In this document: one piece after another, positions 18,154-29,000 of the stretch
Position numbering within the stretch: the first letter of the stretch is position 1
Layout of the letters: each line of letters starts with the position of its first letter
Assembly (NCBI RefSeq): GCF_014268745.2
Contig: NZ_JABWRB020000001.1
Coordinates: 1,054,001-1,118,000 of the forward strand
Source: Pseudomonas zanjanensis
Lineage (GTDB): Bacteria; Pseudomonadota; Gammaproteobacteria; Pseudomonadales; Pseudomonadaceae
DNA: 64,000 nt
Reading direction: 5' to 3'
Translations under genes and position numbers: made by a program
The notes under the pieces: model-generated
Told to the model about the DNA's origin: nothing
Database searches by the model: none
Seen by the model: only the letters and a program-made list of their open reading frames with translations

Positions 18154-20550
18154 ATGAAGACAACCATCGAATTGCCTCTCCTGCCATTGCGCGATGTCGT
18201 GGTGTATCCGCACATGGTTATCCCGCTGTTCGTGGGGCGCGAGAAGTCCATCGAAGCCCTTGAGGCTGCGATGACGGGTGACAAGCAGATTCTGCTGCTG
18301 GCTCAGAGAAATCCAGCCGACGATGATCCCGGCGAAGACGCACTTTATCGCGTAGGTACGATTGCAACGGTTCTGCAGTTGCTCAAGTTGCCCGATGGTA
18401 CCGTCAAGGTCCTGGTCGAAGGCGAGCAGCGCGGTACTGTCGAACGTTTCAGCGAAGTGGACGGCCACTGCCGGGCCGAGGTGTCGCTGATCGAAGAAGT
18501 CGATGCGCCCGAGCGTGAATCAGAGGTGTTTGTCCGTAGCCTGCTGTCACAGTTCGAACAATACGTGCAATTGGGCAAGAAGGTGCCTGCAGAGGTCCTG
18601 TCGTCGCTTAACAGCATCGACGAGCCTGGACGGCTGGTCGATACGATGGCGGCCCACATGGCCCTCAAGATCGAGCAGAAGCAGGAAATTCTCGAGATCA
18701 TCGATCTGTCGGCCCGTGTCGAACACGTGCTCGCATTGCTCGATGGCGAAATCGATCTGTTGCAGGTTGAAAAACGCATTCGCGGTCGCGTCAAGAAGCA
18801 GATGGAGCGCAGCCAGCGCGAGTACTACCTGAATGAGCAGATGAAGGCCATTCAGAAAGAGCTGGGTGATGGCGATGAAGGTCACAACGAAATCGAAGAG
18901 CTGAAAAAGCGCATCGATGCCGCCGGCTTGCCCAAGGATGCCTTGGCCAAGGCCCAGGCTGAATTGAACAAACTCAAGCAAATGTCGCCGATGTCTGCCG
19001 AAGCCACCGTGGTGCGCTCCTACATCGACTGGCTGGTCCAGGTGCCGTGGAAAGCCCAGAGCAAGGTGCGTCTGGACTTGGCGCGGGCCGAAGACATCCT
19101 CGATGCCGACCATTACGGTCTGGAAGAGGTCAAGGAACGCATCCTTGAATACCTCGCCGTGCAGAAGCGCGTGAAGAAGATTCGCGGTCCGGTCCTGTGC
19201 CTGGTCGGTCCTCCCGGGGTGGGTAAAACCTCCCTGGCGGAGTCGATTGCCCACGCGACCAACCGTAAATTCGTGCGCATGGCCTTGGGTGGCGTGCGTG
19301 ACGAGGCGGAAATTCGTGGTCATCGCCGTACCTACATCGGTTCGATGCCGGGAAGATTGATTCAAAAGATGACAAAGGTCGGCGTGCGCAATCCGCTGTT
19401 CCTTCTGGACGAAATCGACAAGATGGGCAGCGACATGCGCGGCGATCCTGCCTCTGCATTGCTCGAAGTGCTTGATCCGGAGCAGAACCACAACTTCAAC
19501 GATCACTACCTGGAGGTCGACTACGACCTGTCGGACGTGATGTTCCTCTGCACCTCCAACTCCATGAACATTCCGCCAGCGTTGCTGGACCGGATGGAGG
19601 TGATTCGTCTGCCGGGCTACACCGAGGACGAGAAGATCAACATCGCCGTGAAGTACCTTTCGCCCAAGCAGATCCAGGCCAATGGCCTGAAAAAAGGCGA
19701 GCTGGAATTCGACGAGGAAGCGATTCGCGACATCATCCGCTACTACACCCGCGAAGCCGGTGTGCGTGGCCTGGAGCGGCAGATTGCCAAGGTTTGCCGC
19801 AAGGCGGTCAAGGAACATGCGCTGGAAAAACGCTTCGCGGTCAAGGTCACTGCGGACCTGCTGGAGCACTTCCTGGGCGTGCGCAAGTTCCGCTACGGCC
19901 TGGCCGAGCAGCAGGACCAGATCGGCCAGGTGACTGGCCTGGCGTGGACTCAGGTCGGTGGCGAGTTGCTGACCATCGAAGCGGCCGTGGTACCGGGCAA
20001 GGGTCAACTGATCAAGACCGGTTCCCTGGGCGACGTGATGGTCGAGTCGATCACCGCGGCACTGACGGTGGTTCGCAGCCGCGCCCGGAGCCTGGGCATT
20101 CCCCTGGACTTCCATGAGAAGCGCGACACGCACATCCACATGCCTGAAGGGGCTACGCCCAAGGACGGCCCAAGCGCGGGTGTAGGCATGTGCACGGCCC
20201 TGGTCTCGGCCTTGACCGGTATTCCGGTGCGCGCCGACGTGGCCATGACGGGTGAAATCACGCTGCGCGGTCAAGTGCTGGCGATTGGTGGATTGAAGGA
20301 AAAACTGCTGGCGGCACACCGTGGCGGGATCAAGATCGTGATCATTCCCGAAGAGAATGTCCGCGATCTGAAGGAAATTCCTGACAACATCAAGCAAGAT
20401 CTTCAGATCAAACCGGTTAAATGGATTGACGAGGTCCTGCAAATTGCGCTGCAATACGCGCCGGAGCCCTTGCCGGATGTGGCTCCGGAGATTGTCGCGA
20501 AGGAAGAGAAGCGAGAGTCTGACTCTAAGGAAAGAATTAGCACGCATTAA
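18154..20550 (+). CDS. lon: ATP-dependent Lon protease
   Basis: A 798-residue cytosolic AAA+ serine protease that degrades misfolded and regulatory proteins. Order of parts: N-terminal LON substrate domain (about 8-200), a coiled region with [16 protein letters not shown], and Walker A GPPGVGKT (about 352-359). Walker B then reads FLLDEIDKM, and the proteolytic domain carries the catalytic dyad Ser674 ([10 protein letters not shown]) and Lys717 (GLKEKLL). Length and spacing match enterobacterial Lon. The charged tail after 780 is variable in the family. Confidence 0.97.
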   Translation: MKTTIELPLLPLRDVVVYPHMVIPLFVGREKSIEALEAAMTGDKQILLLAQRNPADDDPGEDALYRVGTIATVLQLLKLPDGTVKVLVEGEQRGTVERFSEVDGHCRAEVSLIEEVDAPERESEVFVRSLLSQFEQYVQLGKKVPAEVLSSLNSIDEPGRLVDTMAAHMALKIEQKQEILEIIDLSARVEHVLALLDGEIDLLQVEKRIRGRVKKQMERSQREYYLNEQMKAIQKELGDGDEGHNEIEELKKRIDAAGLPKDALAKAQAELNKLKQMSPMSAEATVVRSYIDWLVQVPWKAQSKVRLDLARAEDILDADHYGLEEVKERILEYLAVQKRVKKIRGPVLCLVGPPGVGKTSLAESIAHATNRKFVRMALGGVRDEAEIRGHRRTYIGSMPGRLIQKMTKVGVRNPLFLLDEIDKMGSDMRGDPASALLEVLDPEQNHNFNDHYLEVDYDLSDVMFLCTSNSMNIPPALLDRMEVIRLPGYTEDEKINIAVKYLSPKQIQANGLKKGELEFDEEAIRDIIRYYTREAGVRGLERQIAKVCRKAVKEHALEKRFAVKVTADLLEHFLGVRKFRYGLAEQQDQIGQVTGLAWTQVGGELLTIEAAVVPGKGQLIKTGSLGDVMVESITAALTVVRSRARSLGIPLDFHEKRDTHIHMPEGATPKDGPSAGVGMCTALVSALTGIPVRADVAMTGEITLRGQVLAIGGLKEKLLAAHRGGIKIVIIPEENVRDLKEIPDNIKQDLQIKPVKWIDEVLQIALQYAPEPLPDVAPEIVAKEEKRESDSKERISTH

Positions 20551-20575
20551 TACGCATTTGCCTGGGGGGCCTTCC

Positions 20576-20604
20576 TTGACAGTTTTTTAGAGCCCTTGTT
20601 ATAA
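20576..20604 (+). promoter_or_regulatory. Sigma-70 promoter of hupB
   Basis: Perfect -35 TTGACA (20576-20581) and -10 TTATAA (20599-20604) with 17-base spacing, about 95 bases upstream of hupB. The flanking AGAGCC/GGCTCT can also form a weak hairpin at the end of the lon transcript. Confidence 0.7.
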
Positions 20605-20699
20605 AGCGGCTCTTAAGTGTCTGCAGGCCATTCAGCACTCGTTTTTGCTTTCACCAAAAAAACTTAGAATCATCTCAAATAGATATAAGGGGACTTAGA

Positions 20700-20972
20700 G
20701 TGAACAAGTCGGAACTGATTGATGCTATCGCTGCATCCGCTGATATCCCGAAAGCTGCTGCTGGCCGTGCGCTGGACGCTGTAATCGAATCCGTCACTGG
20801 CGCTCTCAAGGCTGGCGACTCCGTTGTTCTGGTTGGTTTCGGCACCTTCTCCGTGACCGATCGTCCTGCTCGTATCGGTCGCAACCCGCAGACCGGTAAG
20901 ACGCTGGAAATCGCTGCTGCCAAAAAGCCAGGCTTCAAAGCTGGTAAAGCACTGAAAGAAGCCGTTAACTAA
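20700..20972 (+). CDS. hupB: DNA-binding protein HU-beta
   Basis: A 90-residue nucleoid protein that bends DNA as a dimer. It starts with GTG after AAGGGGACTTAGA and has the HU signature [21 protein letters not shown] (about 46-66), whose arm inserts into the minor groove. It lies 150 bases after lon, as in other pseudomonads, with its own promoter. A tRNA-like sequence and a terminator follow before ppiD. Confidence 0.97.
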   Translation: MNKSELIDAIAASADIPKAAAGRALDAVIESVTGALKAGDSVVLVGFGTFSVTDRPARIGRNPQTGKTLEIAAAKKPGFKAGKALKEAVN

Positions 20973-21019
20973 GGTTTCGTTGAGTTTATCCGGGTCGGGG
21001 TCATGCCTGGCTTGGCAGC

Positions 21020-21094
21020 GGAGCGGTAATACGACCGGTTGCTACCGGTCTGGCACGCCAGGGCTTGCAGGTTCGAGCCCGGTCCGCTCCGCCA
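21020..21094 (+). ncRNA. tRNA-like sequence with intact acceptor stem and CCA end
   Basis: A 75-base segment begins GGAGCGG and ends CCGCTCC-G-CCA, giving a perfect 7-bp acceptor stem. T8 and A9 equivalents follow. The T-arm is GCAGG-TTCGAGC-CCGGT with one A/G mismatch. The anticodon arm can be CCGGT-CTGGCAC-GCCAG (anticodon GGC, one C/A mismatch), and the D-arm is poor. A rival fold makes a 6-bp hairpin GACCGG-TTGCTA-CCGGTC that leaves no D-arm. A terminator starts 9 bases after the CCA. It may be a decayed tRNA or a tRNA of unusual shape; amino-acid identity cannot be given. Confidence 0.5.
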
Positions 21095-21102
21095 GTTACG
21101 AG

Positions 21103-21131
21103 AAGGCGCATCCTCGGATGCGCCTTTCTTC
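21103..21131 (+). terminator. Terminator after the tRNA-like sequence
   Basis: AAGGCGCATCC-TC-GGATGCGCCTT is followed by TCTTCT. It ends either the hupB transcript or the tRNA-like transcript before ppiD. Confidence 0.8.
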
Positions 21132-21196
21132 TATCCGGATTCTACCCACGCTCCACGGTTGCCTAAATTTGAAGTTCAACCGTTTCTGGGGGACGC

Positions 21197-23068
21197 ATGC
21201 TGCAGAATATCAGGGACAATTCACAAGGCTGGATTGCCAAGACCATCATCGGGATCATCGTCGCATTGATGGCGTTGACCGGTTTCGAAGCCATTTTTCA
21301 AGCCACCTCGAACACCAATGAAGCGGCCAAGGTCAACGGCGAAGAGATCAGCCAGAACGAGCTGAGCCAAGCGGTCGACATGCAACGCCGTCAGCTCATG
21401 CAACAGTTGGGCAAGGATTTCGACGCCTCCCTGCTGGACGAAAAAATGCTGCGCGATTCGGCACTCAAGGGCCTGATCGATCGCAAGTTGCTGCTGCAAG
21501 GCGCACACGATGCGAAATTCGCTTTCTCCGAAGCTGCGCTCGATCAAGTGGTCCTGCAAACGCCTGAGTTCCAGGTCGATGGCAAGTTCAGCGCCGAGCG
21601 TTTCGATCAAGTGATCCGCCAGCTGGGTTACAGCCGTATGCAATTCCGCCAGATGCTGGCTCAGGAAATGCTGATCGGTCAGTTGCGCGCCGGCCTGGCA
21701 GGCAGCGGTTTCGTCACCGATGCCCAGGTGCTGGCATTCGCCCGCTTGGAAAAGCAGACCCGTGATTTCGCCACCTTGGACATCAAGGCCGATCCGGCGT
21801 CGGTGAAGCTGACCGATGATGAGGTCAAGGCTTACTACGACCAACACGCCAAGGAATTCATGACGCCTGACCAGGTGGTCATCGATTACCTCGAGCTGAA
21901 GAAAGCCTCTTTCTTCGATCAGGTCAGCGTCAAGGACGAAGACCTGCAAGCGGCTTACCAGAAAGAAATCGCCAATCTGTCCGAGCAACGTCGGGCTGCG
22001 CACATCCTGATCGAAGTGAACGACAAGGTCACCGAAGCCCAGGCCAAGGCGAAGATCGAAGAGGTCCAGGCTCGCCTGGCCAAAGGCGAATCGTTTGAAG
22101 CCCTGGCGAAGGAGTTTTCCCAGGATCCGGGTTCGGCGAACAACGGCGGCGATCTCGGCTATGCCGGCCCAGGCGTCTACGATCCGGAGTTCGAAAAGGC
22201 CTTGTACGCCTTGAACAAGGATCAGGTCTCGGCACCGGTGCGCACCGACTTCGGTCTGCACCTGATCAAGCTGCTGGGTGTCGAAGCGCCTGAAGTGCCG
22301 AGCTTTGCCAGCCTCAAGGACAAACTGACCCGCGATCTGAAGACCCAGCAGGTGGAGCAACGTTTCGTGGAGGCGACCAAGCAATTGGAAGATGCCTCGT
22401 TCGAAGCGTCCGACCTGGCGCAACCGGCCCAGGACCTGAAGCTGACCGTCCACACATCGGCCCCGTTCGGTCGTGAAGGCGGCGAAGGCATTGCGGCCAA
22501 TCGCGCGGTGGTGACCGCGGCGTTCAGCCCGGAAGTGCTGGAAGAGGGTGCCAACAGCACCGCCATCGAGCTGGACCCGGAAACCGTCGTGGTCCTGCGT
22601 GCCAAGGAGCACCGCAAGCCTGAGCAACTGCCGCTGGAAAAAGTGGCTGGCCCTATTCGTGCTCAATTGACCAAGGAACACGCCAGCGCAGCGGCCAAGA
22701 CCCGCGCCGACGAGTTGATCGCCAGCCTGCGTGATGGCAAGACACCGCTGGACAAACCGGTCGACGGCCAGGGCTGGAAAGCCACCGAGGCGGTCACCCG
22801 CAACCAGGAAGGCATCGACCCGGCGGTGCTGCAAGCGCTGTTCCGCATGCCCAAGCCTGAGTCCAAGGACAAGCCGACCTTCAGCAGCGTGACCTTGCCT
22901 GACGGCAGCCTGGTGGTCGTGCGTCTGAACGGTGTAAACGAAGCGGCGGCACCGACTGACGAAGAGAAGGCGCAATATCGCCGCTACCTTGCGTCCCGCG
23001 TGGGTCAGCAGGACTTTGCGGCGTACCGCAAGCAGCTGGAGAGTCAGGCAGATATCAAGCGTTTCTGA
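21197..23068 (+). CDS. ppiD: Periplasmic folding chaperone PpiD
   Basis: A 623-residue inner-membrane-anchored periplasmic chaperone of the SurA/parvulin type that assists proteins leaving the Sec translocon. It has an N-terminal membrane anchor (TIIGIIVALMALTGFEAIF, about 15-33), a SurA-like helical domain and one parvulin domain (about 266-358). The parvulin domain includes RAAHILIEV, FSQDPGSANNGGDLGY and DFGLHLIKL. Long C-terminal helical region. The length matches E. coli PpiD, and its position after hupB is conserved. Confidence 0.95.
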   Translation: MLQNIRDNSQGWIAKTIIGIIVALMALTGFEAIFQATSNTNEAAKVNGEEISQNELSQAVDMQRRQLMQQLGKDFDASLLDEKMLRDSALKGLIDRKLLLQGAHDAKFAFSEAALDQVVLQTPEFQVDGKFSAERFDQVIRQLGYSRMQFRQMLAQEMLIGQLRAGLAGSGFVTDAQVLAFARLEKQTRDFATLDIKADPASVKLTDDEVKAYYDQHAKEFMTPDQVVIDYLELKKASFFDQVSVKDEDLQAAYQKEIANLSEQRRAAHILIEVNDKVTEAQAKAKIEEVQARLAKGESFEALAKEFSQDPGSANNGGDLGYAGPGVYDPEFEKALYALNKDQVSAPVRTDFGLHLIKLLGVEAPEVPSFASLKDKLTRDLKTQQVEQRFVEATKQLEDASFEASDLAQPAQDLKLTVHTSAPFGREGGEGIAANRAVVTAAFSPEVLEEGANSTAIELDPETVVVLRAKEHRKPEQLPLEKVAGPIRAQLTKEHASAAAKTRADELIASLRDGKTPLDKPVDGQGWKATEAVTRNQEGIDPAVLQALFRMPKPESKDKPTFSSVTLPDGSLVVVRLNGVNEAAAPTDEEKAQYRRYLASRVGQQDFAAYRKQLESQADIKRF

Positions 23069-23219
23069 TTGCTTGTTGAGGCTGGCCGAATCTGGCTGGG
23101 CTGTTTATCTGGAAAAACGGTGCTTCTTCAGAAATGGGAAGTGCCGTTTTTTTTTGGTTTTTGAGAGGGGTCGGGTTTTGTGTGTATATCCGCGGACTTG
23201 CTCGCGAAGACGTTCCCCC

Positions 23220-23248
23220 TGTGGGAGCGAGCTTGCTCGCGATAACGG
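23220..23248. repeat. Single REP with partial partner
   Basis: TGTGGGAGCGAGCTTGCTCG and onward, with a truncated unit GGACTTGCTCGCGAAGACG just upstream (23194-23212) and a CTCCCACAGGG remnant at 23284. It fills the 281-base gap before lexA2; no gene was seen there. Confidence 0.7.
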
Positions 23249-23344
23249 TGGATCAGCTTGCCTGGGTGTTGAATGTGTTGATGCTCCCACAGGGTATTAC
23301 GGTGTGAACTGACTGGCGGCGCTTGTCAGAAAAATCCCGGAAGA

Positions 23345-23356
23345 GTACAAATGTAC
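23345..23356 (+). promoter_or_regulatory. LexA2-type operator overlapping the lexA2 start codon
   Basis: GTAC-AAAT-GTAC, within the longer palindrome GAGTACAAATGTACTC. It fits the GTAC-N4-GT(A/G)C motif reported for the second LexA of Pseudomonas putida and includes the ATG at 23351. Bound LexA2 would therefore also cover the translation start. This operator would autoregulate the whole mutagenesis operon. Confidence 0.75.
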
Positions 23357-23968
23357 TCCATGACGACTCTCACTCCCCGCCGTACCGCCATCCTGACGTT
23401 TATCCGCGAACGCATCGCCGATCAGGGTCAGCCTCCAAGCCTCGCTGAAATCAGCGAGGCGTTCGGTTTTGCCTCTCGCAGCGTGGCGCGCAAGCATGTG
23501 CTGGCGTTGACCGAGGCTGGTTTCATCGAAGTCAATCCGCACCAGGCCCGAGGCATTCGCTTGCTGAACCAGCCGTCGCGGCCCGAACTGCTCGATGTGC
23601 CGGTGTTGGGGCGAGTGGCTGCCGGCCTGCCGATTGGCGCCGATGCAGAGGTTCACAGCCGCCTGATGCTGGACCCGGCGATCTTCACCAAGGCGCCGGA
23701 TTACCTGCTGCGGGTCCAGGGCGATTCGATGATCGAGGACGGCATTCTCGACGGTGACCTGGTGGGCGTGCAGCGTACGCCGCAGGCTGCCAACGGCCAG
23801 ATCGTCGTGGCGCGCCTGGACGGTGAAGTCACCATCAAGCGCTTCGAACGCATCGGCGAGCGGGTGCGTTTGCTGCCGCGCAACCCGGCCTACCAGCCGA
23901 TCATCGTCGAGGCCGACCAGGACCTGGCGATAGAAGGAGTGTTCTGTGGTTTGGTGAGGCAAGGTTGA
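23351..23968 (+). CDS. lexA2: LexA2, SOS repressor of the imuAB-dnaE2 cassette
   Basis: A 205-residue LexA paralogue. The N-terminal winged helix (about 1-70) contains PSLAEISEAFGFASRSVARKH, differing from housekeeping LexA. The cleavage site is Ala-Gly in GRVAAGLPIG, and the protease dyad is Ser126 (QGDSMIEDG) and Lys163 (GEVTIKRFE), spaced 37 as in E. coli. GGAAGAG ends 5 bases before the ATG at 23351; a second ATG is at 23360. Its stop overlaps the imuA start, so the operon is translationally coupled. Confidence 0.9.
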   Translation: MYSMTTLTPRRTAILTFIRERIADQGQPPSLAEISEAFGFASRSVARKHVLALTEAGFIEVNPHQARGIRLLNQPSRPELLDVPVLGRVAAGLPIGADAEVHSRLMLDPAIFTKAPDYLLRVQGDSMIEDGILDGDLVGVQRTPQAANGQIVVARLDGEVTIKRFERIGERVRLLPRNPAYQPIIVEADQDLAIEGVFCGLVRQG

Positions 23969-24600
23969 TGGGCGCTGTCGTTGCGCTGGACACGCTGTTC
24001 AACGGCGGCCAGGTCTGGAAGGGCCGGCCTGCGCCGCCGGCTGCCAGCCCGCAACCCACTGGCCATGATGCACTGGACGCGGCGTTGCCCAGTGGCGGCT
24101 GGCCGGAAGCGGCGTTGACGGAGCTGCTCATCGCCGCGCCGGGCGTGGGCGAGTTGCAATTGGTTTGGCCGACCCTGGCGCGGCTGGCGGCGGCGGGGGA
24201 GCGGATTGTGTTGGTGGCGCCGCCATTCGTGCCTTATCCCCAGGCTTGGCAGAACGCCGGCATCGACCTACGCCAGTTGTCGATCATCCGTGCCGATGGG
24301 CGTGAGGCCCTGTGGGCCACCGAACAATGCCTGCGGTCGGGCAGTTGTGGCGCGGTGCTGTGCTGGCCCCGCCAAGCGGACGACCGGGCCTTGCGCCGTT
24401 TGCAAGTGGCGGCGGAAACCGGCCAGACCCTGGCATTCGCTTGGCGCCCGATCCAGGAGGCTATCAACCCGTCGCCGGCGGCTTTGCGCATCGCCATCGA
24501 TACCCGGCCGGCGCAATTGCGCGTGCTCAAGTGCCGGGGCGGGCTGGCCCGTTCGGCCCCGATTGCCTTTGCCACGCTCGCCCCCCAAACCGGGCATTGA
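23968..24600 (+). CDS. imuA: ImuA, RecA-like accessory factor of the damage mutasome
   Basis: A 210-residue SulA/RecA-related protein that works with ImuB and DnaE2 in translesion synthesis. It resembles RecA-fold proteins (LPSGGWPEAALTELLIAAPGVGELQLV as a degenerate P-loop region) but lacks a proper Walker A lysine. The ATG at 23968 shares its A with the lexA2 TGA stop, and imuB follows 7 bases after. The arrangement lexA2-imuA-imuB-dnaE2 is diagnostic. Confidence 0.88.
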   Translation: MGAVVALDTLFNGGQVWKGRPAPPAASPQPTGHDALDAALPSGGWPEAALTELLIAAPGVGELQLVWPTLARLAAAGERIVLVAPPFVPYPQAWQNAGIDLRQLSIIRADGREALWATEQCLRSGSCGAVLCWPRQADDRALRRLQVAAETGQTLAFAWRPIQEAINPSPAALRIAIDTRPAQLRVLKCRGGLARSAPIAFATLAPQTGH

Positions 24601-24607
24601 GGTTGCG

Positions 24608-26029
24608 ATGCGCTGGGTCTGTATTCTTTTCCCGCAATTGGCGCTGGACGCCGCGCTGCGTCAGCGCCCCGATTCCGACCAGCCCCTGGCCTTGCTGACC
24701 GGCCCGGCCCAGCGCCGGATCCTGCAAGCGGTGAACGCGCCGGCACGGGCCCTGGGCTTGCGTCCCGGCCAGACCATGACCGCCGCCCAGGCCTTGAGCA
24801 AAGGCTTTGCCACCGCGGAGTACGACGCGGCGCAGATCGAGTATTGGCAACAGTTCCTGGCGGCTTGGGCCTACCGTTTCAGCTCCCAGGTCAGCGTGCA
24901 TTACCCGCGTACCCTGCTGTTCGAGATCGAGTCGAGCCTGGGCCTGTTCGGGCCTTGGCCGGTGTTCGAGGCGCGCTTGCGCGCCGAATTGACCGAGCTG
25001 GGCTTTCGCCATCGCATCGTCGCCGCCCCCAACCCCGTGGCGGCGCGGGTGCTGGCTAATGCCTATGACGCCCTGGTGGTGCCCGATGCCGAGACTTTGC
25101 AGCACTGCCTGGGCCACATGCCCGTGGAACGAATTGGCCTGGAGCCCGACGTCGCCACGGCGCTGTCGCGCATGGGCCTGCGCCGCCTGAGCCAGGTCCA
25201 GGCCTTGCCCCGACAGACCCTGGCTCGGCGTTTCGAGGCCCAGGTGCTCAAGCACCTCGATGCGTTGACGGGCAGCCGCACCCTGGCGCTGTCGTTCTAC
25301 CTGCCGCCCGACCGTTTCGACGTGCGCATCGAACTCAACTATGACGTGCAATCCCATCAGGCGCTGCTGTTCCCGTTGCGCCGCCTGACCGGTGACCTGT
25401 CGGCCTTCCTCTGCGGACGCGACAGCGGCGTGCAGCGCTTCGACTTGCACCTGGAACACGCCGGGTTGCCGGATACTGTGATCAAGGTCGGCCTGCTCAG
25501 CGCCGAACGTGACCCGGCGATGCTCTTCGAACTGGCCCGCGGTCGCTTGGAACAAGTGCAGGTCGAGGCCCCGGTGCGGGGTTTTCGCTTGTGTGCCGAA
25601 GACCTGCCGAGTTTCGTGCCCCAGCGCCTGGAACTGTTCGACGAACGCCCGCAACAGTCATTGCCCTGGGAGCAACTGCGGGAACGGCTGCGGGCCCGCC
25701 TGGGGGATGATGCCGTGCAAGGCTTGGGGTTTCGCGACGACCATCGGCCTGAGTGCGCCTGGCAGACGACTTCCCAGCCCCGATCCCAGGCTTGTCCGGC
25801 GCGCGAGGGCGTGCAGCGTCCCGGCTGGCTGTTGGATGAACCCCAGGCTTTGCCGCAAGGCCAGGCACAAATCCTCATGGGGCCCGAGCGTATCGAGACC
25901 GGTTGGTGGGACGGCGCGGATGTGCGCCGCGACTATTACCTGATCGAAACTCGCAGCGGACAACGGGGCTGGGCCTATCGACCGGTGGGCGAGGGCGGGC
26001 CGCTGTGGCTGCAGGGCTGGTTCGCATGA
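24608..26029 (+). CDS. imuB: ImuB, Y-family polymerase-like mutasome hub
   Basis: A 473-residue protein related to Y-family DNA polymerases, acting as the hub that links DnaE2 and ImuA to the beta clamp. The polymerase region starts [17 protein letters not shown], so the first catalytic DxD aspartate is replaced (FPQLALD). This agrees with ImuB being catalytically inactive. The segment [21 protein letters not shown] carries the helix-hairpin-helix. A C-terminal arm reaches [22 protein letters not shown]. Its stop overlaps the dnaE2 start in ATGA. Confidence 0.88.
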   Translation: MRWVCILFPQLALDAALRQRPDSDQPLALLTGPAQRRILQAVNAPARALGLRPGQTMTAAQALSKGFATAEYDAAQIEYWQQFLAAWAYRFSSQVSVHYPRTLLFEIESSLGLFGPWPVFEARLRAELTELGFRHRIVAAPNPVAARVLANAYDALVVPDAETLQHCLGHMPVERIGLEPDVATALSRMGLRRLSQVQALPRQTLARRFEAQVLKHLDALTGSRTLALSFYLPPDRFDVRIELNYDVQSHQALLFPLRRLTGDLSAFLCGRDSGVQRFDLHLEHAGLPDTVIKVGLLSAERDPAMLFELARGRLEQVQVEAPVRGFRLCAEDLPSFVPQRLELFDERPQQSLPWEQLRERLRARLGDDAVQGLGFRDDHRPECAWQTTSQPRSQACPAREGVQRPGWLLDEPQALPQGQAQILMGPERIETGWWDGADVRRDYYLIETRSGQRGWAYRPVGEGGPLWLQGWFA

Positions 26030-29000
26030 GCGTTGAATATGCCGAACTGCATTGCCTGTCGAACTTCAGCTTCCAGCGCGGCGCCTCCAGTGCCCTGGAA
26101 TTGTGCCGTCGCGCCAAGCAGCAGGGCTATCAGGCCTTGGCGATCACCGATGAATGCACCCTGGCCGGGATCGTCCGGGCCTGGCAGGCGGCCAAGGAGT
26201 TGGCGCTGCAATTGATTGTCGGCAGCGAAATCCAGGTCGAGAACGGTCCGAAACTGGTGCTGCTGGTGGAAAACCTGGACGGCTATCAAGCCTTGTGTCG
26301 GTTGATCACCCGCGCCCGGCGCCGCAGCGAGAAGGGCCACTATCGCATCGTGCGGGAGGACTTCGACGAGCCCTTGCCGGGGCTGCTGGCGTTGTGGGTC
26401 GCCGAGGGCAAGGACGCCGAGGAGCACGGGCGTTGGCTCCAGCCGATCTTTGCCGGGCGCCTGTGGCTGACGGTCCAGTTGCATTGCGGGCAGGACGACC
26501 GCCGACGGCTGGCGGACTGCCTGGCGCTGGCCGAACGCTTGGATCTTCCGGCCGTGGCCAGCGGCGATGTGCACATGCATGTGCGCGGCCGTCGTGCCTT
26601 GCAGGACACCATGACCGCCATCCGCCACCACGTCACGGTGGCCGAGGCCGGCCAACGCCTGCACCCCAACGGCGAGCGTCACTTGCGCAGCCGCAAGGAT
26701 CTGGCCGAGCTCTACCCGCGGGCCTTGCTCGACGAAACCCTGGCCATCGCCCGGCGCTGCACCTTCGACCTTGGCCAACTGCGCTATGAATATCCGCGTG
26801 AGCTGGTGCCCGAGGGGCATGATCCGGCGTCCTGGCTGCGGGAACTGACCGAGCGGGGCATGCGCGAGCGGTGGAAGGATGGCGTGACAGACAAGGTGCG
26901 GGCACAGATCGACAAGGAGCTGAGCCTGATCGCCGAGTTGGGCTATGACAGCTATTTCCTCACCGTGCAGGACATCGTCAGCTTTGCCCGCAGCCGCCAT
27001 ATCCTCTGCCAGGGGCGCGGTTCGGCGGCCAACTCGGCGGTGTGCTACGCCTTGGGCATTACCGAAATCGACCCCAGTCTCACCAGCCTGTTGTTCGAGC
27101 GTTTCCTGTCCCGGGAGCGCAACGAGCCGCCGGACATCGACGTCGACTTTGAACACGACCGTCGCGAGGAAGTGCTGCAGTACGTGTTCCAGCGCTATGG
27201 TCGTCATCGTGCGGCCTTGACGGCGGTGGTCAGCAGTTACCACGGCGCCGGGGCGGTGCGGGATGTGGCCAAGGCCCTGGGCCTGCCGCCGGACCAGGTC
27301 AATGCCCTGGCCGATTGCTGCGGCCGTTGGAGCGACGAGGCGCCGCCGGTGGAGCGCTTGCGTGAAGGCGGCTTCGACCCGGACAGCCCGGTGTTGCGCC
27401 GGGTCTTGGGCCTGACCCAGCAATTGATCGGTTTCCCCCGGCACTTATCCCAGCACCCTGGCGGCTTCGTGATTTCCGAACAGCCCCTGGACACCCTGGT
27501 GCCGGTGGAAAACGCGGCCATGGCCGAGCGCACCATCATCCAGTGGGACAAGGACGACCTGGACGCGGTCGGGCTGCTCAAGGTGGATATCCTGGCCCTG
27601 GGCATGCTCAGCGCGATTCGGCGTTGTTTCGACCTGATCGAGCAGTACCGAGGGCAGCGTTATGCCTTGGCGTCGTTGCCCCAGGAGGATCCGGCGACCT
27701 ACCAGATGATCTCGCGAGCCGACACCATCGGTGTCTTCCAGATCGAATCCCGGGCGCAGATGTCGATGTTGCCTCGGCTGAGACCCGAGAGGTTCTACGA
27801 TTTGGTCATCGAAGTGGCGATCGTGCGGCCCGGGCCGATCCAGGGAGGGATGGTGCACCCGTACCTGCGGCGCAGGAATAAAGAAGAAGAGGTGACGTAT
27901 CCCTCTGAAGCGCTGAAAACAGTGCTTGACCGCACCCTGGGTGTGCCCTTGTTCCAGGAGCAGGTCATGCAGATCGCCATCGTCGCGGCCGACTACACCC
28001 CGGGCGAAGCAGACCAATTGCGGCGCTCCATGGCTGCCTGGAAACGTCACGGTGGGTTGGAGCCCCATCGGGAACGCCTGGCGCAGGGGATGAAGAACAA
28101 TGGCTACACCGCTGAATTCGCCGCGCAAATCTTCGAACAGATCAAAGGCTTCGGCAATTACGGTTTTCCCGAATCCCACGCCGCCAGTTTCGCCTTGCTG
28201 ACCTACGCCAGCAGCTGGCTCAAATGCCACGAACCGGCGGCGTTTGCCTGTGCCTTGATCAACAGTTGGCCGATGGGGTTCTACAGCCCGGACCAGATCC
28301 TCCAGGATGCCCGCCGGCATCAACTGTCGATCCGCCCGGTGGACGTGCGCGCCAGCGATTGGGAGTGCAGCCTCGAGCCCATGGACGGCCGGCAACCGGC
28401 GATCCGCATGGGGCTGCGCCTGGTCAAGGGGTTTCGCGAAGAGGATGCCCGCCGTATCGAAGCGGCGCGCCGGCAGCGGCCCTTCAACGACGTGGCCGAC
28501 TTGGGTGAACGCGCGCAACTCGATGCCCGGGCCCAGGCGCAACTGGCGGACGCGGGGGCCTTGCAGGGCTTGGCCGGGGATCGCCATCGGGCTCGCTGGG
28601 AAGTGGCCGGGGTGCAGAAGCAACTGGGCCTTTTCGCCGGTTTGCCCAGCCAGGAAGAACCGCCCGTGACCCTGCCCGAACCCACGCTGGGGGAAAACCT
28701 GTTTGCCGATTACGCCACACTGGGCACGACTCTAGGCCCTCATCCGCTGGCCCTGCTGCGTCCCGAACTGCGCGCCCGGCGCTGCCGCAGCTCCCGGGAG
28801 TTGCAGGACGTGGAGCATGGCCGCAACGTCAGCGTCGCCGGGCTGGTCACTGGCCGCCAACGCCCGGGCACGGCCAGCGGCGTGACCTTCGTCACCCTGG
28901 AAGATGAATTCGGCAACCTCAACGTGGTGGTCTGGCGCGACCTGGCCGAGCGCCAGCGCAAGACCCTGGTGGGCTCGCAATTGCTCAGGGTCGACGGACG

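Noticed and set aside
18547..20547. 666-codon minus-strand frame across lon
   Set aside because: Antisense shadow of lon; no ribosome site or recognisable domain.
21051..21069. Sigma-54 promoter look-alike TGGCACG...TTGCA
   Set aside because: The spacing between GG and GC is 13 bases instead of 10, and the sequence lies inside the tRNA-like element.
21221..22975. 584-codon minus-strand frame across ppiD
   Set aside because: Antisense shadow of ppiD, with no domain and composition that mirrors the real gene.
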